Counted from the first letter of the stretch, positions 33,789 to 44,444 are shown. The stretch is DNA of 64,000 nucleotides from G963665405 sp963665405 (GCA_963665405.2 CAXXUH010000004.1:930001-994000); one strand, 5' to 3'. Numbers and translations: made by a program. The notes: a model not told the origin generated them from the sequence alone.

Positions 33789-34316
33789 CTATCCAGCCAG
33801 GCCGAGACTCCGCCAGTCGCTCATGATCTCCTCATCGTGGGGGAAGGGTAGGGGAGGCAGTCGTTCCGGAGGGAAGAGGGCCACCTCGTGGACCTCCGGG
33901 CCCGCCTCCATCGTTCCGCCGGTGACCTCGCCCGAGTACACCGCCAGTATGACCGGGCTGCCCTGCATGGAGTACGCGCCCACCAGGACGCCGACCCTGA
34001 CCTCGAGCCCTGTCTCCTCTCTTACCTCGCGGGCGGCCGCGTCCTGCAGGACCTCGCCGCGGTCCACGTATCCCGCCGGGAAGCTCCAGCGGCCCAGGGC
34101 CGGCTCAATAGCGCGACGGACGAGCAGCAACTTCCCGTCCAGCGTGGCAAGCATGACCGCGGCGACCTTGGGGTCCAGGAACGCCACGTGACCGCAGCGG
34201 GGGCAGCATGGCAGCAGCCGGTGCTCGATCTGCTTGGCGGCCAGCCTCTCGCCGCACCGCTCGCAGAAGATCTTGCCGCCGGTAGCATCGCCCCTGCCGT
34301 CGTTACCATCGGGCAT
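33789..34316 (-). CDS. Nudix hydrolase with zinc ribbon
   Basis: 175 aa. N-terminal zinc ribbon: 'KIFCERCGERLAAKQIE' and 'RLLPCCPRCGHVAF'. Then 'GRWSFPAGYVDRGEVLQDAA' and AREVREETGLEV form an exact Nudix box (GX5EX7REUXEEXGU) at about 90-112. The layout is that of short NudC-like NADH pyrophosphatases or ADP-ribose pyrophosphatases. The substrate is a nucleoside diphosphate linked to another group. Monocistronic here. Confidence 0.9.
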   Translation of the reverse strand: MPDGNDGRGDATGGKIFCERCGERLAAKQIEHRLLPCCPRCGHVAFLDPKVAAVMLATLDGKLLLVRRAIEPALGRWSFPAGYVDRGEVLQDAAAREVREETGLEVRVGVLVGAYSMQGSPVILAVYSGEVTGGTMEAGPEVHEVALFPPERLPPLPFPHDEEIMSDWRSLGLAG

Positions 34317-34606
34317 GCCTCATGCTACCGCGCATAAGTCCCACCTGTCCACGGCCGGCGCCGGTAAGCCTGCGGCTGAGCGCCTGTCCAGAGACTGACG
34401 GGCACGTCTCGCTGGTACTTTTGACCGATGTGGGACGCCCCTTGCCGTACTATCCTTGGACTCAAGGTATCGACTCCGAGTATGGCTGTTCCTTCTGCCG
34501 GCCCGGCCGCCGGCGGCAGACGCTCTTGTTCCCCATCGGACGGCAGGCGGCCGACCGGGGGAGAGCGGACCGACGAACCGCCTGTGATCGAGCTCCGAGG
34601 TCAACG

Positions 34607-36181
34607 ATGTCATCTACGACGGAATACTTGGTAAACAACGCGAATGGCGGGAACGGCTCGAAGGGCAAGCCGGGTGGCGACTTCGAGCGGCAGGCAGGCG
34701 GCGGTGGTCTGCTGAGGGGCGCCCGCGGTCTGGTGGGCTCTCGGCGGGGCCGGGCTCCGGAACCGGTCCCCACGCCACCGAAGGGCGATAACTTGAAGGA
34801 TACTAAACGGCTGGCGAAGGCGCAGGCGGCTCTCCTGACGAGAACGCGCAAGCTCGTCACCGATCGCGACGATCTCCCGCTTTACATCTCGTGGATGAAA
34901 GGGGGGAGCATGGTCGCAGGACGGATGCTCGCCTCCAGCGAAGAGATCCGATCTCTCTGGAAGGGTGGCGACAACCGGAAGGCGACGGCCCTCATCGAGA
35001 TTTTCACCCTCGCGATGATCTCCCGGTGGTACCGCTTCCTGGACCGTAAGCTGGATCAGCCGGAGACTGAGCGGCGGCTCGCCCGCCGGATCGCCGCCGC
35101 GAATGTGCTGCAGATCTTCGATGAGTACTCGGACGAGTCGATCGAACAAGCAGTCGCCGATCTGATCAAGCTGGACGCCCAGCACAACCTCGAGGTTGAC
35201 CAGGACCGATCGGACGCGCAGGCAGACCCAACCTCCGAAGAGGAGAACGTCCTGGGCCTGAGAGCCCTGTGGGCCTGCGGAGCGACCGTCGAGTTCGACC
35301 TACGATCGGTGGAGCTCTCCGGGTCGAACGGTGCCGGGGAGAGCTCTCCATCTATCCCGCGCTGGACCACCAAGCCAGAGGAGCTCACAGCCTTCTCGGA
35401 GGCGCTCGACGATGGCGCGGAGGCCACTTTGAGGTTCCTCAAGAATCGCCCGGCCGACGATCTTTCGGCGGTCGCATACGTGCCGGTTCCGTTCCCCAGG
35501 TCCCGCCGGTTCGAGGCGATGGTGGAGCCGGAGGCGTCACCGACGGAGGCCTGCCCGCATCAACAGTTCGAGGCTCCAAAGGACGCCATCGCAGAGTCGT
35601 CGACGGCCCAGGACGGCGAGACCGAGCCTGACAGCATGGCGACAGACGTCGTCGAGCCGGCAGCCACGGTCAAAGACGAGCAGAGGGCCGACGAGGCCGC
35701 CCCGGCCGAGCCTGTCTCCGCACCGGCGCCCAGGGCAAGCGGCGCGATGGCCGCGGTCGAGTCTCCGATCCACGCGATCGTAGAGCAGCTCATCGTCGAG
35801 GCTTACAGTCTCGCTGACCGGGTGAAAGACGAGGCTTCGCGAGAGGCCGAAGCGCACGCCTCTGCGATTCGGGCGGACGCGGAGCGCGCTCGGGATCAGA
35901 TCCTGAAGCCGGCGCAGGCGCACGCCGCCGCGAGGGCGAAGGCCATAGTGGCCGACGCCGAACAGCTGGCCAAGGGCATTGTGGAAAGGGCGTCCGCGGA
36001 GGCTGAGACGATGATTCGGGAGGCCACGGAAAAGGCCGCGTCTCAAGAGTCCGATGCGGCGACGAAGATCCGGGGACTGGCGGAGCGCATCACCGGCGAG
36101 CTGCAGTCCGGCGTCTCGAGCCTCGACGAAATCCTGCCGGGCGCCGGCTCGGCAGACGACTCGCCCACGACCGCCGAGTAG
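34607..36181 (+). CDS. Coiled-coil protein of unknown function
   Basis: 524 aa from ATG at 34607 (CGAGGT before it); the frame is open further up, but that part looks non-coding. Residues 1-60 are Gly/Arg-rich. Residues 60-200 are helical and soluble ('TKRLAKAQAALLTRTRKLVT', 'ALIEIFTLAMISRWYRFLDR'). An acidic Ala/Pro/Glu linker runs from about 280 to 385. The last 130 residues are a long Ala/Glu/Arg coiled coil ('DEASREAEAHASAIRADAER', 'EAETMIREATEKAASQESDA'), similar in style to DivIVA or ATP-synthase b-type stalks. No membrane segment. A cell-architecture role is only a guess. Confidence 0.65.
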   Translation: MSSTTEYLVNNANGGNGSKGKPGGDFERQAGGGGLLRGARGLVGSRRGRAPEPVPTPPKGDNLKDTKRLAKAQAALLTRTRKLVTDRDDLPLYISWMKGGSMVAGRMLASSEEIRSLWKGGDNRKATALIEIFTLAMISRWYRFLDRKLDQPETERRLARRIAAANVLQIFDEYSDESIEQAVADLIKLDAQHNLEVDQDRSDAQADPTSEEENVLGLRALWACGATVEFDLRSVELSGSNGAGESSPSIPRWTTKPEELTAFSEALDDGAEATLRFLKNRPADDLSAVAYVPVPFPRSRRFEAMVEPEASPTEACPHQQFEAPKDAIAESSTAQDGETEPDSMATDVVEPAATVKDEQRADEAAPAEPVSAPAPRASGAMAAVESPIHAIVEQLIVEAYSLADRVKDEASREAEAHASAIRADAERARDQILKPAQAHAAARAKAIVADAEQLAKGIVERASAEAETMIREATEKAASQESDAATKIRGLAERITGELQSGVSSLDEILPGAGSADDSPTTAE

Positions 36182-36206
36182 GGCTCTCGTCGAAGGGACG
36201 GCCAAA

Positions 36207-36235
36207 TTGACGGTCGGGCCGGCCGGTCCTATAAT
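36207..36235 (+). promoter_or_regulatory. Consensus sigma-70-type promoter
   Basis: TTGACG (36207-36212) and TATAAT (36230-36235) with exactly 17 bp between; the best promoter match in the window. It lies about 100 bp before the HpcH-family gene at 36339. Confidence 0.75.
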
Positions 36236-36338
36236 GGCGCTGGCCCCGAAGCCCGACACGTCGAGACCAGGACCGCGACGCCCGTCCTGACCTTGTGCGC
36301 CTCGAGCGGAGGAGCACGATCGGTTCAGGAGACGAGCG

Positions 36339-37106
36339 TTGGTAGAGCTTCGAAAGAACAGGGCAAAGCACAAGCTTGCCGAGGGCGGGATCGTCACTTC
36401 GGTCCTCGGTCCGTCGATGACCGGCGACACCATCGAGCTGTTCGGGCTGACCGGTATCGACGCGATCTGGCTCGAGGCCGAGCACGGCCCCGTCGACTAC
36501 GCTGACATCGGCGATCTCTCCAGGGCGTGCGACCTCTGGGACAAGACCTCGATCGTGCGGGTCGCCCTGAACCTTCCGGGCGTGATCTACAGGACCCTCG
36601 ACAACGGAGCGCAGGGCATCGCCGTTCCTCACGTGAACACCGCGGAAGAGGCACAGGCCGTCGTGGACGCGTCGAAGTTCGCTCCGGTCGGAGCCAGAGG
36701 AAGCGCCACGAGCCGGCAGGGCCTGGGCGTCGAGAACTTCTTCGAGAAGGCGAACGACGAGACGATCGTCATCATCCTGATCGAGGACATCGTCGCCGTG
36801 CGTAATCTCGACGAGATCCTGAAGGTGGACCATATCGACGTGTTCTACGTCGCGCCCGGAGATCTCGGCCAGAGTATGGGACACGCCGGATCGTACCGCC
36901 ACCCCGACGTGACCGCCACCCTCCACAAGGCTGTCGACCAGATCACCGCCGCCGGAAGGGTTGCCGGGACACTGGCAGACGAATCCACCGTCGAGGATTT
37001 CATCAGGCGCGGCGTGCGCTTCTTCTCGGTGGGCTGGACCCCCTGGCTCCTGTCCGGCGCTCGAAGCTATGTGGACAAGGTGTCCAAAGCCGGGGCTTCT
37101 CGATAG
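36339..37106 (+). CDS. HpcH/HpaI-family class II aldolase
   Basis: 255 aa from TTG. Landmarks: 'GIDAIWLEAEHGPVDYADIG' (about 38-57), 'IVRVALNLPGVIYRTLDNGA', 'QGIAVPHVNTAEEAQAVVDA', 'GARGSATSRQGLG', 'VAPGDLGQSMG' (metal-binding and substrate loops of the family). Members split 2-keto-3-deoxy or 4-hydroxy-2-oxo acids to pyruvate and an aldehyde. No aromatic-degradation genes surround it, so the substrate is open. The CCA-adding enzyme gene begins 42 bases later on the same strand and probably shares the strong promoter at 36207-36235. Confidence 0.87.
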   Translation: MVELRKNRAKHKLAEGGIVTSVLGPSMTGDTIELFGLTGIDAIWLEAEHGPVDYADIGDLSRACDLWDKTSIVRVALNLPGVIYRTLDNGAQGIAVPHVNTAEEAQAVVDASKFAPVGARGSATSRQGLGVENFFEKANDETIVIILIEDIVAVRNLDEILKVDHIDVFYVAPGDLGQSMGHAGSYRHPDVTATLHKAVDQITAAGRVAGTLADESTVEDFIRRGVRFFSVGWTPWLLSGARSYVDKVSKAGASR

Positions 37107-37148
37107 CCGGAGCTTTCCCCTCCGGGCAGCCCCGCGCCGGATTGCATC

Positions 37149-38384
37149 GTGTCGAACCTGGCTGAAACCCTTCGGACCCGGCTCTCTCCGGAGCACCTGG
37201 CGCCCCTCCAAACGGCGTCCGAGGTAGCAGCGCGTCAGAACGCCGGGCTCTACCTCGTCGGTGGCACGGTTCGCGATCTTCTCCTGGGCTATGCGTCCAC
37301 CGACCTCGACCTCTCCGTGGTCGGCGACACCGAGGCTATCGTCGGGTCGCTGGCGGCCGCGCTCGAAGGGGAGATCGTGGCGCGCTCCCAGTTCAACACG
37401 TTCAAGCTCTCGGCGGGAGAGATTCGCTTGGACCTTGCCATGGCCCGCCGCGAGTCCTACGCCCGCCCCGGAGCCTTGCCTGCCGTCCAGCCCGGGTCGA
37501 TCGACGACGACCTCGCCCGGCGGGATTTCTCGATCAACGCGATGGCGATATCCCTGGGCCAGGACGGCTGGGGAGAGTGCCTGGACCCGTTCGGAGGTGG
37601 GCGTGACCTCGAACGGCGGCTGATCAGGGTCCTTCATCCACGGAGCTTCCAGGACGACGCCACGCGTATCCTCAGGGCCATACGGTACGCGGCGAGGCTT
37701 GGGTTCCGGATCGAGGAGGAGACCGAAGCGCTGCTGAGGCGCGACATCGGCTGCGTGGATTCCATCAGCGGCGACCGGGTAAGACACGAGCTGGACAGGG
37801 TGCTCGAGGAGGAAAAGGCACCGGCGATCCTCGTCAGCGCGCAGAGGCTGAAGATCCTGGCAGCAGTCCATCCGGCGCTACGTCTCGACGAGTCCATGCT
37901 GGACAGCCTCAAGGAGGTCCCGGACGTCGAAGAAGACCTTCCCGCGGTGCTGCTGTCGTTGCTCACCCTCCGCGCAACCGCGGAGGAGCGCTCCGAGCTC
38001 GTCACCCGGCTGAACATGGACGCTCGGTGGCGTACGCTGGTGGAGGACACCGGCGTCGTAGCGGAAAGGCTAGAGGCGTTGGGAAACCCTTTGCTGCGGC
38101 CGAGTCAGATGCACTCGCTGCTCGACGGCCGCGCGCCAGCCGCCATCAGGGCCGTCGCACTGTCGTCAGGCGATCCGGGGATCGAGCGGAATCTGGACAG
38201 CTACCTTCGGAAGGGCCTTCACGAAAAGACCATCCTGCGCGGCGGCGACCTGATCGCCATCGGCGTACCCGAGGGCCCGACGGTCGGGAGGCTTCTAAAG
38301 GACCTTCTGGCCGCCCGCCTGGACGGCCTGGTGGAGACTCGGGAAGAGGAGCAGACCTTCGTCGCGCGGAGGCTCCAGAGCTGA
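37149..38384 (+). CDS. CCA tRNA nucleotidyltransferase / poly(A) polymerase family
   Basis: 411 aa. Head domain: 'NAGLYLVGGTVRDLLLGYAS' (GG motif), 'TDLDLSVVGDTEAIVGSLAA' (DxD catalytic carboxylates), 'RRDFSINAMAISLGQDGWGE' and 'SFQDDATRILRAIRYAARLG' (class II nucleotidyltransferase motif D/E). The C-terminal half is helical. It adds CCA to tRNA 3' ends; at least two tRNAs in this window already encode CCA, so repair is also a likely duty. It is distinguished from poly(A) polymerase only by inference. Confidence 0.88.
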   Translation: MSNLAETLRTRLSPEHLAPLQTASEVAARQNAGLYLVGGTVRDLLLGYASTDLDLSVVGDTEAIVGSLAAALEGEIVARSQFNTFKLSAGEIRLDLAMARRESYARPGALPAVQPGSIDDDLARRDFSINAMAISLGQDGWGECLDPFGGGRDLERRLIRVLHPRSFQDDATRILRAIRYAARLGFRIEEETEALLRRDIGCVDSISGDRVRHELDRVLEEEKAPAILVSAQRLKILAAVHPALRLDESMLDSLKEVPDVEEDLPAVLLSLLTLRATAEERSELVTRLNMDARWRTLVEDTGVVAERLEALGNPLLRPSQMHSLLDGRAPAAIRAVALSSGDPGIERNLDSYLRKGLHEKTILRGGDLIAIGVPEGPTVGRLLKDLLAARLDGLVETREEEQTFVARRLQS

Positions 38385-38439
38385 CGTAGGGGCGCACGGC
38401 TGTACGCCCGGCGCCGCGGCCCCGCCCGCCGAATTGTCC

Positions 38440-38504
38440 CCGCCGCCCCAGATTCTTCACTTCGCTCAGAATGACAACGGAGCGGTGATGTTTCTCCGAA
38501 GATC
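38440..38504. repeat. Dispersed repeat copy (CAGAATGACAACGG type)
   Basis: CCGCCCCAGATTCTTCACTT then CGCTCAGAATGACAACGGAG, followed by GATCTCAGGATGACGACGG: same family as 11360-11390, 13150-13250, 44322-44390 and 63840-63965. It lies directly at the 3' end of fumC. Confidence 0.6.
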
Positions 38505-39908
<1,404 letters not shown>

Positions 39909-39931
39909 TCTTTAACTCCCAGGTGCCCCGT

Positions 39932-40068
39932 CGGGGTGTTGAAAAACGATTCTGGGCAACGCCACTTGCTAGGCAAGAAAGAGAAGGAAGAGTTGTATCT
40001 GAGGGATGCCCTCAGACTCCCAGCAAAGGGGCTTCGCCCCTCTGCACTCCCCATATTTCATCATCCTG
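39932..40068 (+). repeat. MITE-like element, copy B
   Basis: Begins GGGGTGTTGAAAAAC and ends ATTTCATCATCCTG. Contains CTGAGGGATGCCCTCAGACTC and the AAAGGGGCTTCGCCCCT hairpin, then CTGCACTCCCC. In copy A the second hairpin is TCCCGAC/GTCGGGA instead. It lies between fumC and a hydrolase gene. Confidence 0.6.
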
Positions 40069-40085
40069 CTATGCCCTGTACCCCA

Positions 40086-40766
40086 TCACGAGGTCGCCTC
40101 CTTGACGAAGGCGGCCACGTGCTCGGCGACCGTCTCCTCGTGTGACCCCAGGCCGTGGTCGGCGCCCGGGATCTCCACGAACCGCGCGTCCGGGACGGTG
40201 TCGTCGAGTGCGCGCTGCAGGTCGACGGACGACGATATCCCGTCCCGGCTGCCCACGACGAATAGCCTCGGACGGCGGTCTCGCCCAATCCGCGATCTCC
40301 GCACGGACGACACGGGCGGCGCTATCAGAGCGAAGCTTCGAGCCGGTTTGCAGAGCTTGAGTCCGTCGAGGATCACGGCCGCGCCGAACGAATACCCGGC
40401 GACGGCCAGCCGCTTCCCGTCGATGCCCGGCCATCGTCTGAGCACGCTCAGGGCGGCCTCCATGTCCTTCTGCTCTCCCTCGCCGTCGGAGAAGGCGCCC
40501 TCGCTGTCGCCGACGCCCCGGAAGTTGAATCGCATGGAGGCGATGCCCTCCCGTGCGGCCGCGCCGCAGACCGCAAGGACGACCGGGCTCTCCATGTCTC
40601 CGCCGAGCTTGGGGTGAGGATGGCACATCAGGATCGCCGGAAGGTTTCCTGAAGTCTCGGAAACGCCCGGAGCGCCCGGAGCCCGCGCTGAGAGATCCTC
40701 GGGCACGCTCAGCACGCCCTCCAGCTTGAGGCCCTGACTGGTGAATCCGATGGCTGTCCTGCGCAT
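40086..40766 (-). CDS. Alpha/beta hydrolase
   Basis: About 226 aa from ATG (complement of 40764-40766), where the domain begins 'RTAIGFTSQGLKLEGVLSVP'; a longer start at 40847 is possible. Landmarks: 'NLPAILMCHPHPKLGGDMES', 'EGIASMRFNFRGVGDSEGAF', nucleophile elbow 'RLAVAGYSFGAAVILDGL' (GYSFG, Ser) and terminal His in 'IPGADHGLGSHEE'. Together these resemble the dienelactone-hydrolase/YfhR-like group of serine hydrolases. Substrate unknown. It is divergent from the threonine aldolase gene. Confidence 0.83.
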   Translation of the reverse strand: MRRTAIGFTSQGLKLEGVLSVPEDLSARAPGAPGVSETSGNLPAILMCHPHPKLGGDMESPVVLAVCGAAAREGIASMRFNFRGVGDSEGAFSDGEGEQKDMEAALSVLRRWPGIDGKRLAVAGYSFGAAVILDGLKLCKPARSFALIAPPVSSVRRSRIGRDRRPRLFVVGSRDGISSSVDLQRALDDTVPDARFVEIPGADHGLGSHEETVAEHVAAFVKEATS

Positions 40767-40910
40767 GGCGCTTCGGAGCCCGGCAGCCGCTCGAATCGTG
40801 GGTGACGCCGGGCCTCCCATGTTAGGCGACGCTATGGCGTTTGACAAGAACTGCTGCTAGAATTGGGACCGGAATTTGGCACGCCGTACAGGCGCTAAGG
40901 AGGATACTGA

Positions 40911-41954
40911 ATGCGCATCGTAGATCTGCGCAGTGACACCGTGACACACCCCACGCCGGAGATGCGCGAGGCGATGGCGACCGCTGAGCTTGGCGACGAC
41001 GTGTACGGCGACGACCCGACCGTCAACCGGTTCGAGGCGCTCGCGGCCAAGACGTTCGGGATGGAGGACGCGGTGTTCGTGGCGAGCGGCACGATGGGCA
41101 ACCTGGTGTCGGTCCTGACGCACTGCCAGAGGGGCGACGAGCTGATCGTCGGCGACATGGGCCACATATTCCAGGCGGAGGCCGCCGGTGCCTCTGTGCT
41201 CGGGGGCGTGTCGATCCGGACGGTGCCCAACGACAGCCGGGGCATGATCGACCCGGACGATGTCGAAGCGGCGATCAGACCCGACAACATCCACTACCCG
41301 CCGACCCGGATGATCGGGCTGGAGAACACACAGAACCTCTGTGGCGGGAAGGTCCTGACTCCGGAGGACACGGCCGCTATCGCGGAGGTCGCGATGAGGC
41401 ACGAGATACCTTTGCACGTGGACGGCGCCCGCATATTCAACGCGGCCGTCTACCTCGAGACGCCGGTGGCGGAGCTGGTCAAGAACGTGGACACGGTGAG
41501 CGTGTGCCTGTCCAAGGGCCTCAGCTGTCCCGTGGGATCGGTTGTGTGCGGCAGCCGGGAGACCATCGAGGGGGCCAGACGGTGGCGTAAGATCCTGGGA
41601 GGCGGGATGAGACAGCTCGGCGTGCTGGCGGCCGCCGGAATCGTCGCCTTCGAGACGATGGTCGAGCGCCTGGCCGAGGATCACGCCAACGCCAAGAAGC
41701 TGGCCAAGGGACTCGAGGGCATTCCAGGGATCTCGATCGATTCGGAAGAGATCGAGACCAACCTAGTGTTCTTCGAGGTGACGGGGGACCGGCCCGCCGA
41801 GCTGGCCCAAGCCGTCGAGAAGCGTGGCGTCAAGGGCTATGCTCCCGGCAGGAGATGGCGGTTCACAACCCACTATGGGATAACCTCCGGCGACATCGAC
41901 CATACCCTGGACGTCATGGACTCCACGTTCCGGGAGCGCGCTAACAGCAACTGA
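40911..41954 (+). CDS. ltaE: Low-specificity L-threonine aldolase
   Basis: 347 aa, strong AAGGAGG RBS. 'IVDLRSDTVTHPTPEMREAM' opens the protein, then 'GDDVYGDDPTVNRFEALAAK', 'FVASGTMGNLVSVLTHCQRG', 'HVDGARIFNAAVYLETPVAE' (PLP-stacking Asp) and the Schiff-base Lys in 'VSVCLSKGLSCPVGSVVCG'. It splits threonine and allo-threonine to glycine and acetaldehyde with PLP. Full-length, single gene. Confidence 0.95.
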   Translation: MRIVDLRSDTVTHPTPEMREAMATAELGDDVYGDDPTVNRFEALAAKTFGMEDAVFVASGTMGNLVSVLTHCQRGDELIVGDMGHIFQAEAAGASVLGGVSIRTVPNDSRGMIDPDDVEAAIRPDNIHYPPTRMIGLENTQNLCGGKVLTPEDTAAIAEVAMRHEIPLHVDGARIFNAAVYLETPVAELVKNVDTVSVCLSKGLSCPVGSVVCGSRETIEGARRWRKILGGGMRQLGVLAAAGIVAFETMVERLAEDHANAKKLAKGLEGIPGISIDSEEIETNLVFFEVTGDRPAELAQAVEKRGVKGYAPGRRWRFTTHYGITSGDIDHTLDVMDSTFRERANSN

Positions 41955-42129
41955 TCGTTCCGGCTCTGCCGAGAGCGTAAGGAACCCCCGTCGCGCTGCC
42001 GCGGCCGATGAGCCGGCCCTCGGAGGCAGCGCGGCATGGACCGCCTGCCTCCGGCCTTTGTCCGCCAGGTCCAGCCACGCCCGCGTGCCCCGTGGCCGTG
42101 GCGGCCCCCCATCCGAACGGCTACCTTCG

Positions 42130-43338
42130 ATGCTAGAGCTCCTACGCAACCGACGCTTCAGACTGCTCTGGACGAGCAGCTTCTTCGCCGACCTTTCCAT
42201 GGTCATGTGGGTGATGGTCCATGGCTGGCTGGCGCTGGAGGTCACCGGCTCGCCTTTCTGGGTGGGTGCCACCGCAGGCGCCGAGGGCGTCGGCCTGGCC
42301 ATAGTCGGCGTTTTCGGAGGCGTCCTGGTCGACCGGGTTCCCAGACGGAACATCCTCCTCGCCACCAACGCGATCCAGGTGGGGATGGCACTGGGGCTAT
42401 CGTTCCTCGTGGTCACCGACACGATCGAGATCTCGCACATCCTGGCGTTCGCCGTCCTGGACGGGGCCCTGATGTCTATCAAGCAGCCGTCTCGAATGGC
42501 CCTGACGCTCGACGTCGTCGGGCGACCCATGCTGCTCAAGGCCACGGCGGTCAACTTCACGTCGATGACCTCCACGGGCATCGTCGGGCCGATCATCGCG
42601 GGAATCGTGGTCCGCCGCCTCGACATCGAGTGGGCCTACATAGCGATTGCGGCCGCCTACGTCGTGGCGCTGGTCGTGATAGCCCTCCTCAGGGCGGCGA
42701 GACCCCCGCGGGCCGAACCCTCCTCACCCTGGAGCGATCTCAAGGCTGGGGTCCGGTACGTGACGACCGCCCCCGCCGTGCGTCTGCTCATCGGGATAGC
42801 CCTGGTAACGGAGATCTTCGGGTGGTCACACGAGGCGATGCTCCCGGTTATCGCGAGGGACCTGAACGTCGGCGTATCGGGCCTCGGCTATCTGATCGCG
42901 GTCGGGAGCGCCGGAGCGATGGTCTCGACGCTGGTCATCTCCGCATCGCCGGAGGCCCGGCGTAAGGGTCGTCTCATGGTCATCGCCCTGGTAGGGTTCG
43001 GGAGCTTCCTGGTTCTGTTCGCCATCTCGCCCTGGTTTCCGCTGTCGATGCTGCTGCTCGCCGCAGGCTACGCGGCCGTGATGTTGTTCGAGTCGACCTT
43101 GAGCACACTGCTCCAGACGGTCGTCCCGAACGAGATGAGAGGACGGGTCCTGAGCTTCCAGACGGTGGCGTGGGGGTTGACTGGCATAGCCGGGTTTTAC
43201 ACCGGGGCCATCGCCGCGGCGACGAGCGCTCAGGTGTCGATCGCCCTCGGAGGAGGGGTCCTCATTGTGGTCGCGTTGCTGGCGTCGCGAAAGCTGCTGC
43301 GCCTGCGGGTGGAGCCGGCGGACCCGGGGGGTGGGTGA
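42130..43338 (+). CDS. MFS transporter (EntS-like)
   Basis: 402 aa from ATG at 42130; the family start MLELLRNRRFRLLWTSSFFA fits this choice. Helices and loops: 'GVFGGVLVDRVPRRNILLAT' (A-motif), 'AVLDGALMSIKQPSRMALTL', 'STGIVGPIIAGIVV', and 'TLLQTVVPNEMRGRVLSFQT' late in the protein. These are typical of the MFS_3/enterobactin-exporter-like group. Export of a small molecule is likely; the substrate cannot be told. It stops 4 bases before the MDMPI gene, so the two are co-transcribed. Confidence 0.86.
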   Translation: MLELLRNRRFRLLWTSSFFADLSMVMWVMVHGWLALEVTGSPFWVGATAGAEGVGLAIVGVFGGVLVDRVPRRNILLATNAIQVGMALGLSFLVVTDTIEISHILAFAVLDGALMSIKQPSRMALTLDVVGRPMLLKATAVNFTSMTSTGIVGPIIAGIVVRRLDIEWAYIAIAAAYVVALVVIALLRAARPPRAEPSSPWSDLKAGVRYVTTAPAVRLLIGIALVTEIFGWSHEAMLPVIARDLNVGVSGLGYLIAVGSAGAMVSTLVISASPEARRKGRLMVIALVGFGSFLVLFAISPWFPLSMLLLAAGYAAVMLFESTLSTLLQTVVPNEMRGRVLSFQTVAWGLTGIAGFYTGAIAAATSAQVSIALGGGVLIVVALLASRKLLRLRVEPADPGGG

Positions 43339-43342
43339 CATA

Positions 43343-44182
43343 ATGCTGTCCCCGCCGACGTACCTCAGGCTCCTCAGATCAGAGTCCAGCCGACTTCGAG
43401 AATACCTCGTAACGTCGCCTGCGGACGCCTGGACCAGCGCAACCGCATGTGACCGGTGGCAGGTGCGCGATGTCGTCGCGCACCTCGCCGGCGCTGCCGA
43501 CGCGTTCGCCGATCGTATCGGAAGAGCACTGGTCGATGACGTGTCGGCACCTGAAGGGCTACCGGCTCCCGGTGAGGTCAACGCGACATCCTGGTCCGAG
43601 ACCAATGCCCGAAGGTGGATCGGCGTCCGAGAGAGAATGGGTGACCGGGTTCTCGCCAACTTCGGGGCGTCGTGCGATCGCTTTCAGCGAGTTGTAGCGG
43701 ACTTGAGACCGGAGGACTGGAACAAGTCATGCTACCACCCGGGCGGCGTCGTGCCGGTACGCACGATAGTAGGGTTTCGACTGCTAGAGCTGGCTGTTCA
43801 CGGCTGGGACATACGCTCCAGACTGGAGCCTTCGGCGCATCTGTCGACAGACGTCCTACCAGCGCTGGTGGAGTTCGTCTCGGAGTACCTCGAATGGTTC
43901 TTCAACCCTGGCACCGAGGCATATGGCCCGGTGCGTTACAGGTTTGGCATGGGCGGAGTCGACGTACCCCCGACCGACATTATCGTAACGGGCAACACGT
44001 GCAGGGCGGAGACGCTTAGTGATCGGACGCCTGACGTGACCTTCCGCTGCGACGCAGAAGTCTTCATATTCCTTATGTGCGGCCGGACTTCGGTTGCATC
44101 GGCGAAGGCCCGCGAAGATCTGCGAATCGAAGGGAGCGACGGCCTGGCCGAACTTTTTGGCCGATGGTTCCAAGGGGCGTAG
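43343..44182 (+). CDS. MDMPI/DinB-fold protein
   Basis: 279 aa from ATG at 43343. N-terminal four-helix part: 'ATACDRWQVRDVVAHLAGAA' with metal-type His, 'FGASCDRFQRVVADLRPEDW', 'RLLELAVHGWDIRSRLEPS' (second His). The C-terminal 100 aa is an SCP2-like alpha/beta domain ('VTFRCDAEVFIFLMCGRTSV'). This is the architecture of mycothiol-dependent maleylpyruvate isomerase relatives. Whether this organism has mycothiol is not shown here. Thiol-dependent transfer or isomerisation is the family inference. Downstream partner of the MFS gene. Confidence 0.78.
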   Translation: MLSPPTYLRLLRSESSRLREYLVTSPADAWTSATACDRWQVRDVVAHLAGAADAFADRIGRALVDDVSAPEGLPAPGEVNATSWSETNARRWIGVRERMGDRVLANFGASCDRFQRVVADLRPEDWNKSCYHPGGVVPVRTIVGFRLLELAVHGWDIRSRLEPSAHLSTDVLPALVEFVSEYLEWFFNPGTEAYGPVRYRFGMGGVDVPPTDIIVTGNTCRAETLSDRTPDVTFRCDAEVFIFLMCGRTSVASAKAREDLRIEGSDGLAELFGRWFQGA

Positions 44183-44289
44183 CAAGATCATGAGAGATGG
44201 GTTTGCAGAGGGGAGACTCCTCGGTCGAGGAGGCGTATCTGAATATTCTGAAGTGACCGGGGCGAGCCGTGGGGGCCTGCGTCTGGGCC

Positions 44290-44444
44290 TTGAGAAGAGA
44301 ACCTGAGTAGGACCCCTCCCCAGATTCTTCGCGGCAGCTCAGAATGACAACAGGGCAGGGATTCACTCACAAGCTCTGGGTGACAACGAGCAGGGCGCAA
44401 GCTGTGCGCCCCTACGAGTCGGGGGCGTCGAAGGGTTGCCGGGC
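44290..44444. repeat. Dispersed repeat copy before rarA
   Basis: GACCCCTCCCCAGATTCTTC then GCTCAGAATGACAACAGGGC, followed by CTCACAAGCTCTGGGTGACA; the clearest copy of this family (others near 11360, 13150, 38447, 63840). The rest of the spacer 44183-44444 shows no gene. Confidence 0.6.

Noticed and set aside
36090..37871. Long open frame on the minus strand (593 codons)
   Set aside because: It lies opposite the coiled-coil, HpcH and CCA-adding genes, shows no domain and has the Arg/Gly/Asp-rich bias of antisense frames in high-GC DNA.
40841..40863. TTGACA and TAGAAT as a promoter of the threonine aldolase gene
   Set aside because: The spacing is only 11 bp, too short for a sigma-70 promoter.
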